A model generated the notes under the pieces. The model saw only the letters and a list, made by a program, of their open reading frames with translations, had not been told where the DNA came from and searched no databases. 64,000 nucleotides of DNA. Origin: an uncultured Bacteroidota bacterium. Lineage in GTDB: Bacteria; Bacteroidota; Bacteroidia; Flavobacteriales; Flavobacteriaceae. Made by a program: the position numbers and the translations under genes. Shown here piece after piece: positions 42,495 to 52,169 of this stretch. Numbering within the stretch: the stretch's first letter is position 1; the number at the start of each line of letters is the position of its first letter. Location: the NCBI GenBank assembly GCA_902514615.1, contig CABXRG010000005.1, positions 1 through 64,000 of the forward strand, given 5' to 3'.

Positions 42495-42902
42495 TTGAAT
42501 ACATTTGAAATTAAATACCAAGGTAATTTAAGAACCACTGCCACTCATTTAGATTCTGGATCAAAAATAAGCACGGATGCTCCAAAAGATAACCATGGAC
42601 TTGGAGAAACTTTTTCACCAACGGATATGGTATGTTCTGCTTTAGCTAGCTGTATTTTAACTATTATGGCAATTGCTGTTGAGAAAGATGGTATTGATAT
42701 TAAAGGGACTAATGCAATTGTTAAAAAAACAATGGGAATTAACCCTAGAAGAATTACTAAAATTGATATTGATTTAACTTTTCCAAAAGAATACAATTCT
42801 AAGACTAAAACTATTTTAGAAAGAGCCGCCCTTAATTGTCCTGTACATCATACGATATCAGAATCTGTAGAAAAAAATATTTCTTTTACTTACCTAAACT
42901 AA
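42495..42902 (+). CDS. OsmC family protein (TTG start)
   Basis: FSPTDMVCSALASCILTIMAI; ALNCPVHHTIS. Confidence 0.92.
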   Translation: MNTFEIKYQGNLRTTATHLDSGSKISTDAPKDNHGLGETFSPTDMVCSALASCILTIMAIAVEKDGIDIKGTNAIVKKTMGINPRRITKIDIDLTFPKEYNSKTKTILERAALNCPVHHTISESVEKNISFTYLN

Positions 42903-42915
42903 ATCAACAAAAAGA

Positions 42916-42945
42916 AAAAACCTGCAACTTTCGTCACAGGTTTTT
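42916..42945. terminator. Bidirectional Rho-independent terminator
   Basis: AAAAACCTG-CAACTTTCGTCA-CAGGTTTTT between convergent osmC-like and susD. Confidence 0.85.
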
Positions 42946-43067
42946 AATGTAATAATGCTGTTTCTTTTTTTGGTCTTATAAACTAAACAAAATCAACAAA
43001 TAAAAAGCTTAAGTATTATTACTTTTCATATTATTTAGCCTACCACAGTTTTAAAAATATTATATAA

Positions 43068-44645
43068 TTAATAACCTGGGTTTTGCACCAAATTAGGATT
43101 GATGTCTAACTCTGCTTGTGGAATAGGCAACAATAATTTATCTGCTGTAGCCTGATAACCAAGGGAAACACCTGTATCATCTGTAAGTCCATTCAAATAC
43201 TGAGCCATAGCTGTATTATCGTTAAAGTAACGTTTTAAGTCATAATAGCGATTAAATTCAGCCACTAACTCTAGTCTTCTTTCTTTTAGAATAGCAAGTT
43301 TAACTTCATCTTGTGATGTGGCCGAAGTTGGAGCTAAATCAACTCTTGCACGAACTTGATTAAGTAGCGTTATTGCTTCTGTTGTTTGCCCGATAGCGTT
43401 TAGTGCCTCAGCTCTTAACAAGATAATATCCGCTAAGCGAAGTAGCATTACGTTCCAAGCTCCAAAAATCTCGCCAGATCTACCCATTTTATACATGAAA
43501 CTAACAGGTGAATCAGCGCCATAACCATAATTTGGTTGAGTTATTTTTGAACGATCGTTAACAGTAATAACCGTTGACCATTTCCTCTCACTATCTCCCA
43601 TTTCGTCAAAAGCAGAAATAAGATCTGTAGTGATTGTATTAAATCTATGGTATGCAACTTCCCAACTAGACCCTGGTTTACTTCCTTCATATTGTGAAAA
43701 GTCTCCAGGCGGTAACATTTGTAGTGGGTGATAAGAAGCGATGTTTCCATCTGGAACGTGTTCCATTTCTAATATTGATTCACGTGAATAATCATGCTCA
43801 CCATCAAATAAATGATCAAATGTTGACAACAATTCATAGACTCCGCTATTTATAACCTTACCTGCATATTCCGCGCTTTTAGCGTAGTCTCTGGTTTCCG
43901 CATATACTTTAGCCAACATTGCTTGAGCTGCTCCTTTTGTACCCCTAGTTCTAGTTAAAAAATTAGATGAGTGCTCAGTAGGTAATAATCTTTCAGCTTC
44001 TAATAAATCTTCTTCAATTTGAGCATAAGTTTCCTCTTGAGTTGCTCTTGATTTGAATAAGTCAGCATCAACTGTAGATAATTGCAGCGGTACTCCTCCA
44101 AAAATTCTAACTAGTTGAAAATAATTAAACGCTCTTATAAAGTAAGCTTGCCCCAATACTGAGTTTTTATCTGAATCAGAGAAATTAGGATCTTCAATTC
44201 CAGGTACGTTATCAAGAACAGAATTTGCACCTGCAATATATCTATATGGTTGAGCCCATGCATATCCTAATGGCTCATATGCTGATGCATTAGGAGTATG
44301 TAATTCATGCGTAATGAAATCTGCCACAAAACCACCATGGGTATTATCTGCTCTCATATCACTAAAAACAGTATGCATCCATTTGTAATAGTGTTGACTC
44401 ATATTTGCTGGTTCTCCATATACAGCGCCTATTGCAGCCTCTGCATCCGACTGAGTTTGATATGAACCTTCAGCAGACAACTCATTTAGAGGAACTTTCT
44501 CTAGAAATTCAGGGCTACATGAAGAGATCATTAGCATTAGTGCTGTGACTAATACCATGTTTATGTTTTGAATGTTATACATTTTATTGTTTTTTTTAGA
44601 AATTATTGATTGATTTTTCATTTGTATATTATTAAAATTCAACAT
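43068..44645 (-). CDS. SusD/RagB family nutrient-binding lipoprotein
   Basis: Lipobox MISSCSPEFLEKVP; YFIRAFNYFQLVRIFGGVPL; C-terminal LLPIPQAELDINPNLVQNPGY. Confidence 0.97.
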   Translation of the reverse strand: MLNFNNIQMKNQSIISKKNNKMYNIQNINMVLVTALMLMISSCSPEFLEKVPLNELSAEGSYQTQSDAEAAIGAVYGEPANMSQHYYKWMHTVFSDMRADNTHGGFVADFITHELHTPNASAYEPLGYAWAQPYRYIAGANSVLDNVPGIEDPNFSDSDKNSVLGQAYFIRAFNYFQLVRIFGGVPLQLSTVDADLFKSRATQEETYAQIEEDLLEAERLLPTEHSSNFLTRTRGTKGAAQAMLAKVYAETRDYAKSAEYAGKVINSGVYELLSTFDHLFDGEHDYSRESILEMEHVPDGNIASYHPLQMLPPGDFSQYEGSKPGSSWEVAYHRFNTITTDLISAFDEMGDSERKWSTVITVNDRSKITQPNYGYGADSPVSFMYKMGRSGEIFGAWNVMLLRLADIILLRAEALNAIGQTTEAITLLNQVRARVDLAPTSATSQDEVKLAILKERRLELVAEFNRYYDLKRYFNDNTAMAQYLNGLTDDTGVSLGYQATADKLLLPIPQAELDINPNLVQNPGY

Positions 44646-47600
44646 TAAGACCCAATGTTAATGTTTTTGCTTGGGGATATGAACCATAGTCTACACCTTG
44701 AGTAAGGGCAACTGAGTCTAAACCGCCTAAGCTTCTGTTTACTTCAGGAGAATAACCTGAATAATCCGTAAAAGTGAACCAGTTCTTAAGATTTGCATAA
44801 ATGCTTAATCCCGAAACTTTCAACTTCTCCGTAATATTATTTTCAAAGTTGTATGATAAACTAATGTCTCTTACTCTAAGAAAAGACCCATCTTCTACCC
44901 AACGACTGTTTATCCCTCCGTTATTATTAGAATCCACTACAGTCACTCTTGGAATATCTGATATATCTCCTGGATTTCTCCAACGATTTACAATATCAGC
45001 AGATTGATTTTCTGGAAATCTCATAGACTCAAGATTTTGCTTACCATTATTGTAAATATCATTCCCATAAACACCATCAATTACAATGTTCAAATCAAAA
45101 TTTTTGTAACTAACCTTGTTAGTAAATCCATAGGTAAAGTCAGGCATAGGATTCCCAATAACTTGCTTGTCTTCAGCTGTTATTACACCGTCCCCATCAT
45201 TATCTGTAAATATCAAATCACCCGTTTGAGGATCAACTCCTTCACTATTCCATCCCCAAAAACTAGCTAATGGAAGATCATTCTTAGTGATTTGCATATT
45301 TCCACCTCCGTTTTGTAAAAATGTAGAAAATATTTTAGTATTTTCTGGAATACCCTTAACAATATTTTCATTCCAAGATATATTGAACATTGTATTCCAA
45401 CTGAAATCTCCTTTACTAATCAAGGCAGCGTTTAGAGCAAGTTCAAATCCTTTATTTTCAATATACCCATCTAGATTAACTATTTGTGTAGCAAAACCGG
45501 TTGTTTGAGGTAGGGTTTGAGGAAAAATTAAATTTTCTGTTCTCTTATTGTAGTAATCAGCTGAAATATAAACGCGATCATTTAAAATTGAGAAATCTAA
45601 TCCAACATTAAATTGATTTGAAGTTTCCCAACCAAGTTCACTGTTTCCTGATTGAGGACTAGGAATTCTTCCTGGAGCTAACGATGTAGGACCTGAAGGA
45701 TATTCATTTACAGATACAATATTTGCATATGCATTAAGACCGGATGGTAAATTTCCTGTTTCACCATAACCAGCTCTAAGTTTTAAATTTGTAATAGATT
45801 CAACATTATCCATGAAACTTTCATTTGATAAGTTCCACCCAGCTGAAAATGTTTTGAACGTTCCCCATCTATTAGCAGATGCAATTCTTGAAGACCCATC
45901 CGTTCTAACAGAAGCAGTTAATAAGTATTTGTTATCATAATTATAATTTGCTCTCGCAAAGTATGACTCAAGAGACCACGAACCTGCATCAGTTAAATTT
46001 GATGAGCTTACAGTTGCAGTATTAAGAGTTCTTACACTTTCTGATGCAAAATTTTGTTTGGTTTGCATACTAAAAATTCGATCTTCCTCAGAAACACTGT
46101 TTCCAACAATAACACCTAAGTTATGTTTACCAAAAGACTCTTTATAAGTTAAAGTGTTGTCGAATATATATCTTAAAACTTCTCCTGTGTTAAATTGCCC
46201 CTCACCAAGAACAGCTAATGCTGGACGTGTAACCGTTGGGTCTTTAAATGCCGTGTAACGATTATTTGAAATGTTTATTCCAAATTGAGTTTTAAATGTC
46301 AAATTATATGGAAGCTTCACAGAAAAGTTAGCATCAGCAACAATGTTATTTATTACATCTAAATTATCATTACCGTAAATGTAACTAAGTGGATTTTCAA
46401 GTCCCATTCCAGCTAAGGCTGATAATGTGTAATATCCTTCGTCATCGATAATTGGTTGAAATGAAGGAGTTACTAACGCAGATGATATAGCACCTCCATA
46501 TTTTCCTCCCATATCGTCTGGAACTTTTTTGACATTAGATCGAGTCCAATTAAAATGTGATCCAAAACTTAGCCACTCATTGATCTGCTGATCTAAATTC
46601 ATAGAAAGTGAGTATCTTTTATTTTCTGAGCTTACTACAATTCCATCTTGACTTAAATATCCTAAGCCAACGTAAAAAGATCCATTTTCACTACCTCCAG
46701 AAATAGATGCATTAACCCCAGTCATTGGAGCATCACGATAAATTAAATCTTGCCAATCATTATTGTTAAGTTGTAAAACGTTACCTGGTATTTGATTACC
46801 GTTTAGTTCTAGAATGTAATCAGCTAAATCATTTTGATTTAAAAGTGGAATCTTGCTAATTAAGCTTGAAGATCCAGTATAAGAATTTAAGCTTACTTTA
46901 AATTCACCACTTCTTCCTTTTTTTGTAGTTATCAACACTACACCATTACTTGCTCCTGCAGCACCATATATACCTGCAGCAGATGCATCTTTCAGTACTG
47001 TAATGTCTTCAATGTTATTAGGGTCGATGGCAGCAGTTGAATAAGAGACAACTCCATCAATTACATATAATGGCTGAGTATTTCCAGATAGTGAAGATAT
47101 ACCACGCACAAAAATCTGAGGGGATGCTCCAGGTCTTCCATTATTTTGAACTACTCGAACTCCTGCTGACCTTGATTGTAATAATTGACCAACATCAGTA
47201 TTTGATTTTTCAGCTGTTCCATCTAAATCTAAAACAGAAATTGCAGAAGTAATATCCCTTTTATTTTGTGAACCATAACCAGTTAATACAACCTCGTCTA
47301 AACCTGCTATATCAAGAACTAATACAACATTTAAATCTGCATTTGAAATTGCATCTACCCTTTGAGTAGAAAATCCAATAAATGAAACTTCAAGTGTTGC
47401 ATCTTCGTTTTCAAGATCTAATTTGAAATTTCCGTCAAAATCTGTGGTAGTACCATTAGTAGTTCCAACTTCAATAACAGAAGCTCCAGGGAGTGGGTTA
47501 CCATTACTATCAGTAACATTTCCGCTTATCGTAGTTTGGACAATCTCTTCAACGGCCTCTTTAGAATCTGTTGGAGGACCATTTGATGTTGGATTAGCTT

Positions 47601-47970
47601 TTGAAAGTAAAACAACATTTTCATTTAAGTTATACGATAACTTATCTTCAAAAATTAATTTGATTACTGTATTAAGTTCCGCATTTTCAACTGAAAGACT
47701 TATTTCTTTTTGGAAATCATAGATATCGCTACCAAAAATAAACCTGAGATCAGTTTGTGATTCAATTTTATCCAATACGTCAATAATTGCTTGATCTTCT
47801 ACTTCTATACTTATTTCGAACTGCGAATAAACATTATTGTTCGCAACGGTTGAAAATATCATTGTAATGGAAAGAAATAGTGAGATTTTCATAATTTTTA
47901 AAATATTGATACTTTTTTTAGCTCCTTTGTCGAGCATATTATCTTTAAAATTCATAATTTTAATATTCAT
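44632..47970 (-). CDS. SusC/RagA TonB-linked outer membrane protein with N-terminal STN domain
   Basis: STN segment FEISIEVEDQAIIDVLDKIE; CarboxypepD_reg-like ISGNVTDSNGNPLPGASV; plug PLYVIDGVV; SusC C-terminus. Confidence 0.97.
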   Translation of the reverse strand: MNIKIMNFKDNMLDKGAKKSINILKIMKISLFLSITMIFSTVANNNVYSQFEISIEVEDQAIIDVLDKIESQTDLRFIFGSDIYDFQKEISLSVENAELNTVIKLIFEDKLSYNLNENVVLLSKANPTSNGPPTDSKEAVEEIVQTTISGNVTDSNGNPLPGASVIEVGTTNGTTTDFDGNFKLDLENEDATLEVSFIGFSTQRVDAISNADLNVVLVLDIAGLDEVVLTGYGSQNKRDITSAISVLDLDGTAEKSNTDVGQLLQSRSAGVRVVQNNGRPGASPQIFVRGISSLSGNTQPLYVIDGVVSYSTAAIDPNNIEDITVLKDASAAGIYGAAGASNGVVLITTKKGRSGEFKVSLNSYTGSSSLISKIPLLNQNDLADYILELNGNQIPGNVLQLNNNDWQDLIYRDAPMTGVNASISGGSENGSFYVGLGYLSQDGIVVSSENKRYSLSMNLDQQINEWLSFGSHFNWTRSNVKKVPDDMGGKYGGAISSALVTPSFQPIIDDEGYYTLSALAGMGLENPLSYIYGNDNLDVINNIVADANFSVKLPYNLTFKTQFGINISNNRYTAFKDPTVTRPALAVLGEGQFNTGEVLRYIFDNTLTYKESFGKHNLGVIVGNSVSEEDRIFSMQTKQNFASESVRTLNTATVSSSNLTDAGSWSLESYFARANYNYDNKYLLTASVRTDGSSRIASANRWGTFKTFSAGWNLSNESFMDNVESITNLKLRAGYGETGNLPSGLNAYANIVSVNEYPSGPTSLAPGRIPSPQSGNSELGWETSNQFNVGLDFSILNDRVYISADYYNKRTENLIFPQTLPQTTGFATQIVNLDGYIENKGFELALNAALISKGDFSWNTMFNISWNENIVKGIPENTKIFSTFLQNGGGNMQITKNDLPLASFWGWNSEGVDPQTGDLIFTDNDGDGVITAEDKQVIGNPMPDFTYGFTNKVSYKNFDLNIVIDGVYGNDIYNNGKQNLESMRFPENQSADIVNRWRNPGDISDIPRVTVVDSNNNGGINSRWVEDGSFLRVRDISLSYNFENNITEKLKVSGLSIYANLKNWFTFTDYSGYSPEVNRSLGGLDSVALTQGVDYGSYPQAKTLTLGLNVEF

Positions 47971-48055
47971 TGATTAGTGATTTTATTGCTTGCTTAGTAA
48001 TTATATATTGCTTTTTAATTGAGCGGGTTTTTGTCTCACCAAAGGCCCGTTTTTT
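47951..48055 (+). ncRNA. Candidate cis-antisense RNA over the susC leader (5' end speculative)
   Basis: Plus-strand TATCTTTA at 47940-47947 and strong plus-strand terminator 48024-48055, with no plus-strand CDS nearby. Confidence 0.3.
48024..48055 (+). terminator. Plus-strand Rho-independent terminator
   Basis: CGGGTTTTTG-TCTCAC-CAAAGGCCCG (10-bp stem with two G-U pairs) followed by TTTTTT. Confidence 0.7.
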
Positions 48056-49235
48056 AATTTATTATTATCTTATTATTTATTATTTTATAATTTAAATTGT
48101 ATATCTCTTCGAGGTAATCCAAAACATTTTCTATTGATTCTGTTTCAGTTAAAATCGTAGCATTGATATATTCGTTATTTAATTTGTCATTATTATTAAT
48201 AATAACGACATCATAAATTCTTTCAAGTTTTGTAATCATGTTATTGATGTTTTCATCACGAAATATGATTCTTCCATCAATCCAGGAGGTATATAGCATT
48301 GTATTAACTTCTTTTATTTCAACACCTTCTCCAGCGTAATTTACCTTAGCTTTATCACCAGGCCTTAAAACAAATGTTTCGCTATTACTAATAGTGTTTT
48401 TTATGCCTAAGCTACCTTCAGTTAGTATAACTTCAGAAAAATTATCTTCTTGATAATCTTTAAAGTTAAATTTCGTACCGTAAACTTCAACAAATGAACC
48501 TGTTGATGTAACTTTAAATGTATTTAAGCTATCGCTTGAAACATCAAAAAAGGCTTCCCCTGATAAAAATACTTCTCGATCAATTCCGTCGATAAAACTG
48601 ACTGGATATGTTAATGAAGATCCAGAGTTCAAATAAACCAAAGTTCCGTCAGAAAGATTTAATTTAAAACGTTTTCCGTATGGAACATCAATTGTATTTT
48701 TTACAAATGATTCAAGATTCTCATCTTTATTGTAAACTAAAGTATTAGATTTTGTCTCAACTATCCCGTCAAGTTTTTTTAACTGTATTTCGTCAGCATC
48801 TAAAATAACTTTTTGACCTGATGAGGTCGTTAAAATTATATTTTTAGAATCAGCATTTATTTTATTAAAATCAGCTAAGTATGATAGTCCAAACACACAA
48901 ATAAACAGTGCCGCTACCAATAGAAACTGCTTGTAGGATTTAATTTTAGTTGTGCGTTTTTCTTTTTTTATTCTTGTCTCTAATTCGTTAATTAAAGATG
49001 ACTTGTCAAATTTGTTCAAGGTCATAGTTGCAAAGTGATTAATGTTAACATAATCTTTAAATATAGCATAGTTTTCTTCGATTAAAATAAAATCTAAAAG
49101 TTCTTCTAATTCAATAGATGAACAATCATCATTAAAAAATTTAAGAATTATATTTTCGATATAGTTATCCATTATTACCCCTATAACGATTCTAAAAATA
49201 ACAACCCTTGCCTTATCTTTATAATAAGTGAGCAT
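48054..49235 (-). CDS. FecR family anti-sigma factor
   Basis: Single TM (FLLVAALFICVFGL); DVPYGKRFKLNLSDGTLVYLNSGSSLTYP; GEAFFDV. Confidence 0.93.
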   Translation of the reverse strand: MLTYYKDKARVVIFRIVIGVIMDNYIENIILKFFNDDCSSIELEELLDFILIEENYAIFKDYVNINHFATMTLNKFDKSSLINELETRIKKEKRTTKIKSYKQFLLVAALFICVFGLSYLADFNKINADSKNIILTTSSGQKVILDADEIQLKKLDGIVETKSNTLVYNKDENLESFVKNTIDVPYGKRFKLNLSDGTLVYLNSGSSLTYPVSFIDGIDREVFLSGEAFFDVSSDSLNTFKVTSTGSFVEVYGTKFNFKDYQEDNFSEVILTEGSLGIKNTISNSETFVLRPGDKAKVNYAGEGVEIKEVNTMLYTSWIDGRIIFRDENINNMITKLERIYDVVIINNNDKLNNEYINATILTETESIENVLDYLEEIYNLNYKIINNKIIIN

Positions 49236-49305
49236 TTTTTGAATTATTTATAATAAAAAATATGATTAATTAAAAATTTTATATATTTCTATAATAAATG
49301 TTAAG

Positions 49306-49848
49306 ATGTTGATACTCAGTAATAGAAAATTAATCAAAGGACTAAAAAAAAATGATCCATCAGCATGGCGCCAAGCTGTTGAGAAGTTCAGTGATAGTCT
49401 GTATGCATTTGCATTGAGTAAATGTTCGGATCATGAAACAGCATCAGAAATAGTTCAACAAGTTTTTGTCAAAACATTTGAGAATAAGGATAAATTAAAC
49501 CCTAACTATTCATTAAAATCATTTTTGTATAAATCAACTTACAATAAGTTTATTGATTTATACCGAAAAAAGAAATCAATGTCTGCATTGCATGAACAAT
49601 ACTACTTTCTTTTAGAGCAATTGTCATCTGATAATGAAAATGATTTGTCAGATAAATTAAAAATGATGAATCTTAAAATCGAAAGCTTGCCTAGCAGAAC
49701 CAAAGAAATATTTTGTTTAAGTAAACAAAGTGGATTGTCTAATGTTGAAATCTCAGAAATACTTGATATTTCTCTAAAAACTGTTGAAGGCCACATAACT
49801 AAGGCATTTAAATTACTTCGAAATGACCTTGTTAGTTCAAAAAACTAA
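49306..49848 (+). CDS. ECF-type RNA polymerase sigma-70 factor
   Basis: Region 2 ETASEIVQQVFVKTFENKDKL; region 4 SRTKEIFCLSKQSGLSNVEISEILDISLKTVEGHI. Confidence 0.93.
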   Translation: MLILSNRKLIKGLKKNDPSAWRQAVEKFSDSLYAFALSKCSDHETASEIVQQVFVKTFENKDKLNPNYSLKSFLYKSTYNKFIDLYRKKKSMSALHEQYYFLLEQLSSDNENDLSDKLKMMNLKIESLPSRTKEIFCLSKQSGLSNVEISEILDISLKTVEGHITKAFKLLRNDLVSSKN

Positions 49849-49864
49849 TCTTACCTATCTCAAA

Positions 49865-50620
49865 CTATTTTTTTAAAGAAGCTAAAATTATTTCCTCCAT
49901 AACTTTGTAACCCTCCAAATTTGGATGACTTAAATCATTAGCTGCGGTATACTCAGGCACTTTTAATCCGCCATCAGCATCTACCATTGCAGTATAGTAG
50001 TCAACATATGTTAGCCCATTTTCTTCGCAGTAACTTTTTAAAATTGAATTTAGTTTAACAATTTTAGTTGCTGGTTCTAGGCCGGGGGACCAAAGGAAAT
50101 CAATTGCTGGAAGTGTTGAACATATGTAAACAGCAATGTTATTAGCCATGGCAATCTCAGCCATTGAGAATATATTTTCAGCCGTATTTTCTATACTTAT
50201 TAAACCTGTATTCCCTGCGATATCATTTGTTCCAGCAAAAATTACTACAGCCTTTGGATTCAAACTAACAACATCAGATCTAAATCGAACAAGCATTTGT
50301 GGTGACGTTTGACCTCCAATGCCTCTATTGACAAATGGATTCTCGCTAAAAAAACTTGCATTATAATCACTCCAATCCATTGTAATTGAATTACCCATAA
50401 ACACCACCCGATTCGGGTCAGAAATTTTTTTTAATTTTTCATTACTTTCTTTATAAAAATTAATGTTTGCCCAATCCATTAGAGTTCCACCTCCAGCAAT
50501 TGCCATTTTAGGAGCTGTCATTAGGTCATCATATTTACTAGCTTGAATCAATTCTTGTGCATTCATGGATATTGTAACTAGTATAAATACAGAGGTTATA
50601 ATTATTTTATTTATTATCAT
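49865..50620 (-). CDS. SGNH/GDSL-type secreted hydrolase (start revised to the internal ATG)
   Basis: Signal peptide; VVFMGNSITMDW; GIGGQTS; AGTNDIAG; DLSHPNLEGY. Confidence 0.9.
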   Translation of the reverse strand: MIINKIIITSVFILVTISMNAQELIQASKYDDLMTAPKMAIAGGGTLMDWANINFYKESNEKLKKISDPNRVVFMGNSITMDWSDYNASFFSENPFVNRGIGGQTSPQMLVRFRSDVVSLNPKAVVIFAGTNDIAGNTGLISIENTAENIFSMAEIAMANNIAVYICSTLPAIDFLWSPGLEPATKIVKLNSILKSYCEENGLTYVDYYTAMVDADGGLKVPEYTAANDLSHPNLEGYKVMEEIILASLKK

Positions 50621-51387
50621 TTTTTTGATTTTGAATGAATCCATTTTAAGAAATTTGGTTCGGCGAATGCATTATTCCAACTTCCATGACCAACATTTTC
50701 ATATAAAGTCATTTTGGGGCTACCTCCTGATTCTATAATGGCCTTTGCCATTTTAAAAGAATGCTTTGGATCAACCACTGTATCATCAGAACCATGAAAA
50801 ATCCATACTGAAACTTTATTTGCATATAGTTTTGCAAATTCTGGAATTCCATTTCCACAGATAGGAGTAGCAGCAGCAAACATGTTCGGTCTTCTATACA
50901 ATATTTCAAAAGTTCCCATACCACCCATTGACAGTCCACTTAAATAAACTTTTTGTTTGCTAACTTGTTTTTTTTCAATAAACCCATCCATTAGCTCCAT
51001 AACGAGCCTTAGACTTTTATTTGGGCTAGTTATTTTATTTTCAAAATTTTTGTTCCAATCATCTGATGATAAACTTGGCCACCGGTCATTGTTTGGACAT
51101 TGAGGTATGATTACCCAAGATTTATAATTTTCTCTATTTTCTTTTTTTAGAAAAAGTTGATCTACATAAGTTAATTGAGATGTATTATCAGAACCTCTTT
51201 CTCCGGCACCATGTAAAAATAAATGGACAGGATATTGCTGATTTGGATCGTAATCTAAAGGTTTAAGAATTCTATAATTTAGCGTATCGCTTTCGCTTAC
51301 AAAAATCTCATTCTCAAATAAATTAAGGTCTTGGGCATTTAAACTAATTCCAATTAAGATAAAAATTATAAGCGCTAAACGTTTCAT
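50617..51387 (-). CDS. Secreted alpha/beta hydrolase (esterase/prolyl oligopeptidase-like)
   Basis: Signal peptide; FLHGAGERGSDN; LSGLSMGGMGTFEI; HGSDDTVVDP; ENVGHGSW. Confidence 0.9.
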   Translation of the reverse strand: MKRLALIIFILIGISLNAQDLNLFENEIFVSESDTLNYRILKPLDYDPNQQYPVHLFLHGAGERGSDNTSQLTYVDQLFLKKENRENYKSWVIIPQCPNNDRWPSLSSDDWNKNFENKITSPNKSLRLVMELMDGFIEKKQVSKQKVYLSGLSMGGMGTFEILYRRPNMFAAATPICGNGIPEFAKLYANKVSVWIFHGSDDTVVDPKHSFKMAKAIIESGGSPKMTLYENVGHGSWNNAFAEPNFLKWIHSKSKK

Positions 51388-51632
51388 TAATTATTTTTTA
51401 AAGATTTAAAATTTAAACTAAATGGTTTATAATAATACTTTATAAAAGTATAAAACCCTTGGTTTTTTAAAATAAATCACAAAACTTTTCTTGAGGTGGG
51501 GCTAGATGAGACAATTGAAAAGGATAACCAAATTTCATTGACAAAAATAAAAACACCCTAAATAAAAGGGGGCAAGAAACGCTTTTAATCAATTGTATAT
51601 CAGTAGATTAAGAGTTTATGACTAAATATGTC

Positions 51633-51646
51633 TTGATAACAATTAA
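51633..51646 (+). promoter_or_regulatory. FNR/CRP-family-like binding site TTGAT-AACA-ATTAA
   Basis: 9/10 match to TTGAT-N4-ATCAA, about 105 bp upstream of the NorC-like ATG. Confidence 0.5.
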
Positions 51647-51749
51647 AGTCCTTTTAAAATTTCTTTTAAAAGTTTAAGTTTTTCTGATAAAAGGATGATA
51701 AAAATCATATTAATTATCATCTAGACTCTATTAATTTGTTTCATTACAA

Positions 51750-52169
51750 ATGAATGAGCAAAAACAAAATTTATCTGTTTTTATAATTCTTATCCTTCTT
51801 TTTACAGTACATACTTATACTGTATACACAAGTGGTACTGAAAATATAAATTCAACTAGGATGAACACTAGTGCAATAAAGGGTAAAGCGCTTTGGCAAA
51901 AAAATAATTGTACATCTTGTCACCAAATATATGGTCTAGGTGGTTATTTAGGTCCTGATCTTACAAACGTTTACAGTAGATATGGTGACGGAGTAAAGAG
52001 TTTTCTAAATGCTGGTATAGAGTCGATGCCAGTATATAGTTTCAGTGATAAAGAGCAACAGGATCTATTAGAGTTTTTTAAATCGTTAAATGAAAGTGGC
52101 TTTTATCCAAACAAAGATGTTGAAAAAACATGGTATGGAAATATTAAAATAAGGGATAAGACAAGATGA
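51750..52169 (+). CDS. NorC-like membrane-anchored cytochrome c
   Basis: N-terminal TM; GKALWQKNNCTSCHQIYGLGGYLGPDLTNV; distal Met in SMPVYSFSDKEQQDLLEFF. Confidence 0.85.
   Translation: MNEQKQNLSVFIILILLFTVHTYTVYTSGTENINSTRMNTSAIKGKALWQKNNCTSCHQIYGLGGYLGPDLTNVYSRYGDGVKSFLNAGIESMPVYSFSDKEQQDLLEFFKSLNESGFYPNKDVEKTWYGNIKIRDKTR

Noticed and set aside
47037-47722. Plus-strand ORFs antisense to susC (47037-47252, 47423-47722)
   Set aside because: No recognisable domain and fully inside a strong susC CDS; shadow ORFs.
43068-47970. SusC/SusD pair as a novel system
   Set aside because: Standard Bacteroidota nutrient uptake pair; only the regulatory surroundings looked unusual.
51421-51480. Small hairpins (AAAACC-CTT-GGTTTT and TACTTTTATAAAGTA-like) as terminators or riboswitch
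   Set aside because: Short AT-rich stems expected by chance; no known riboswitch pattern.
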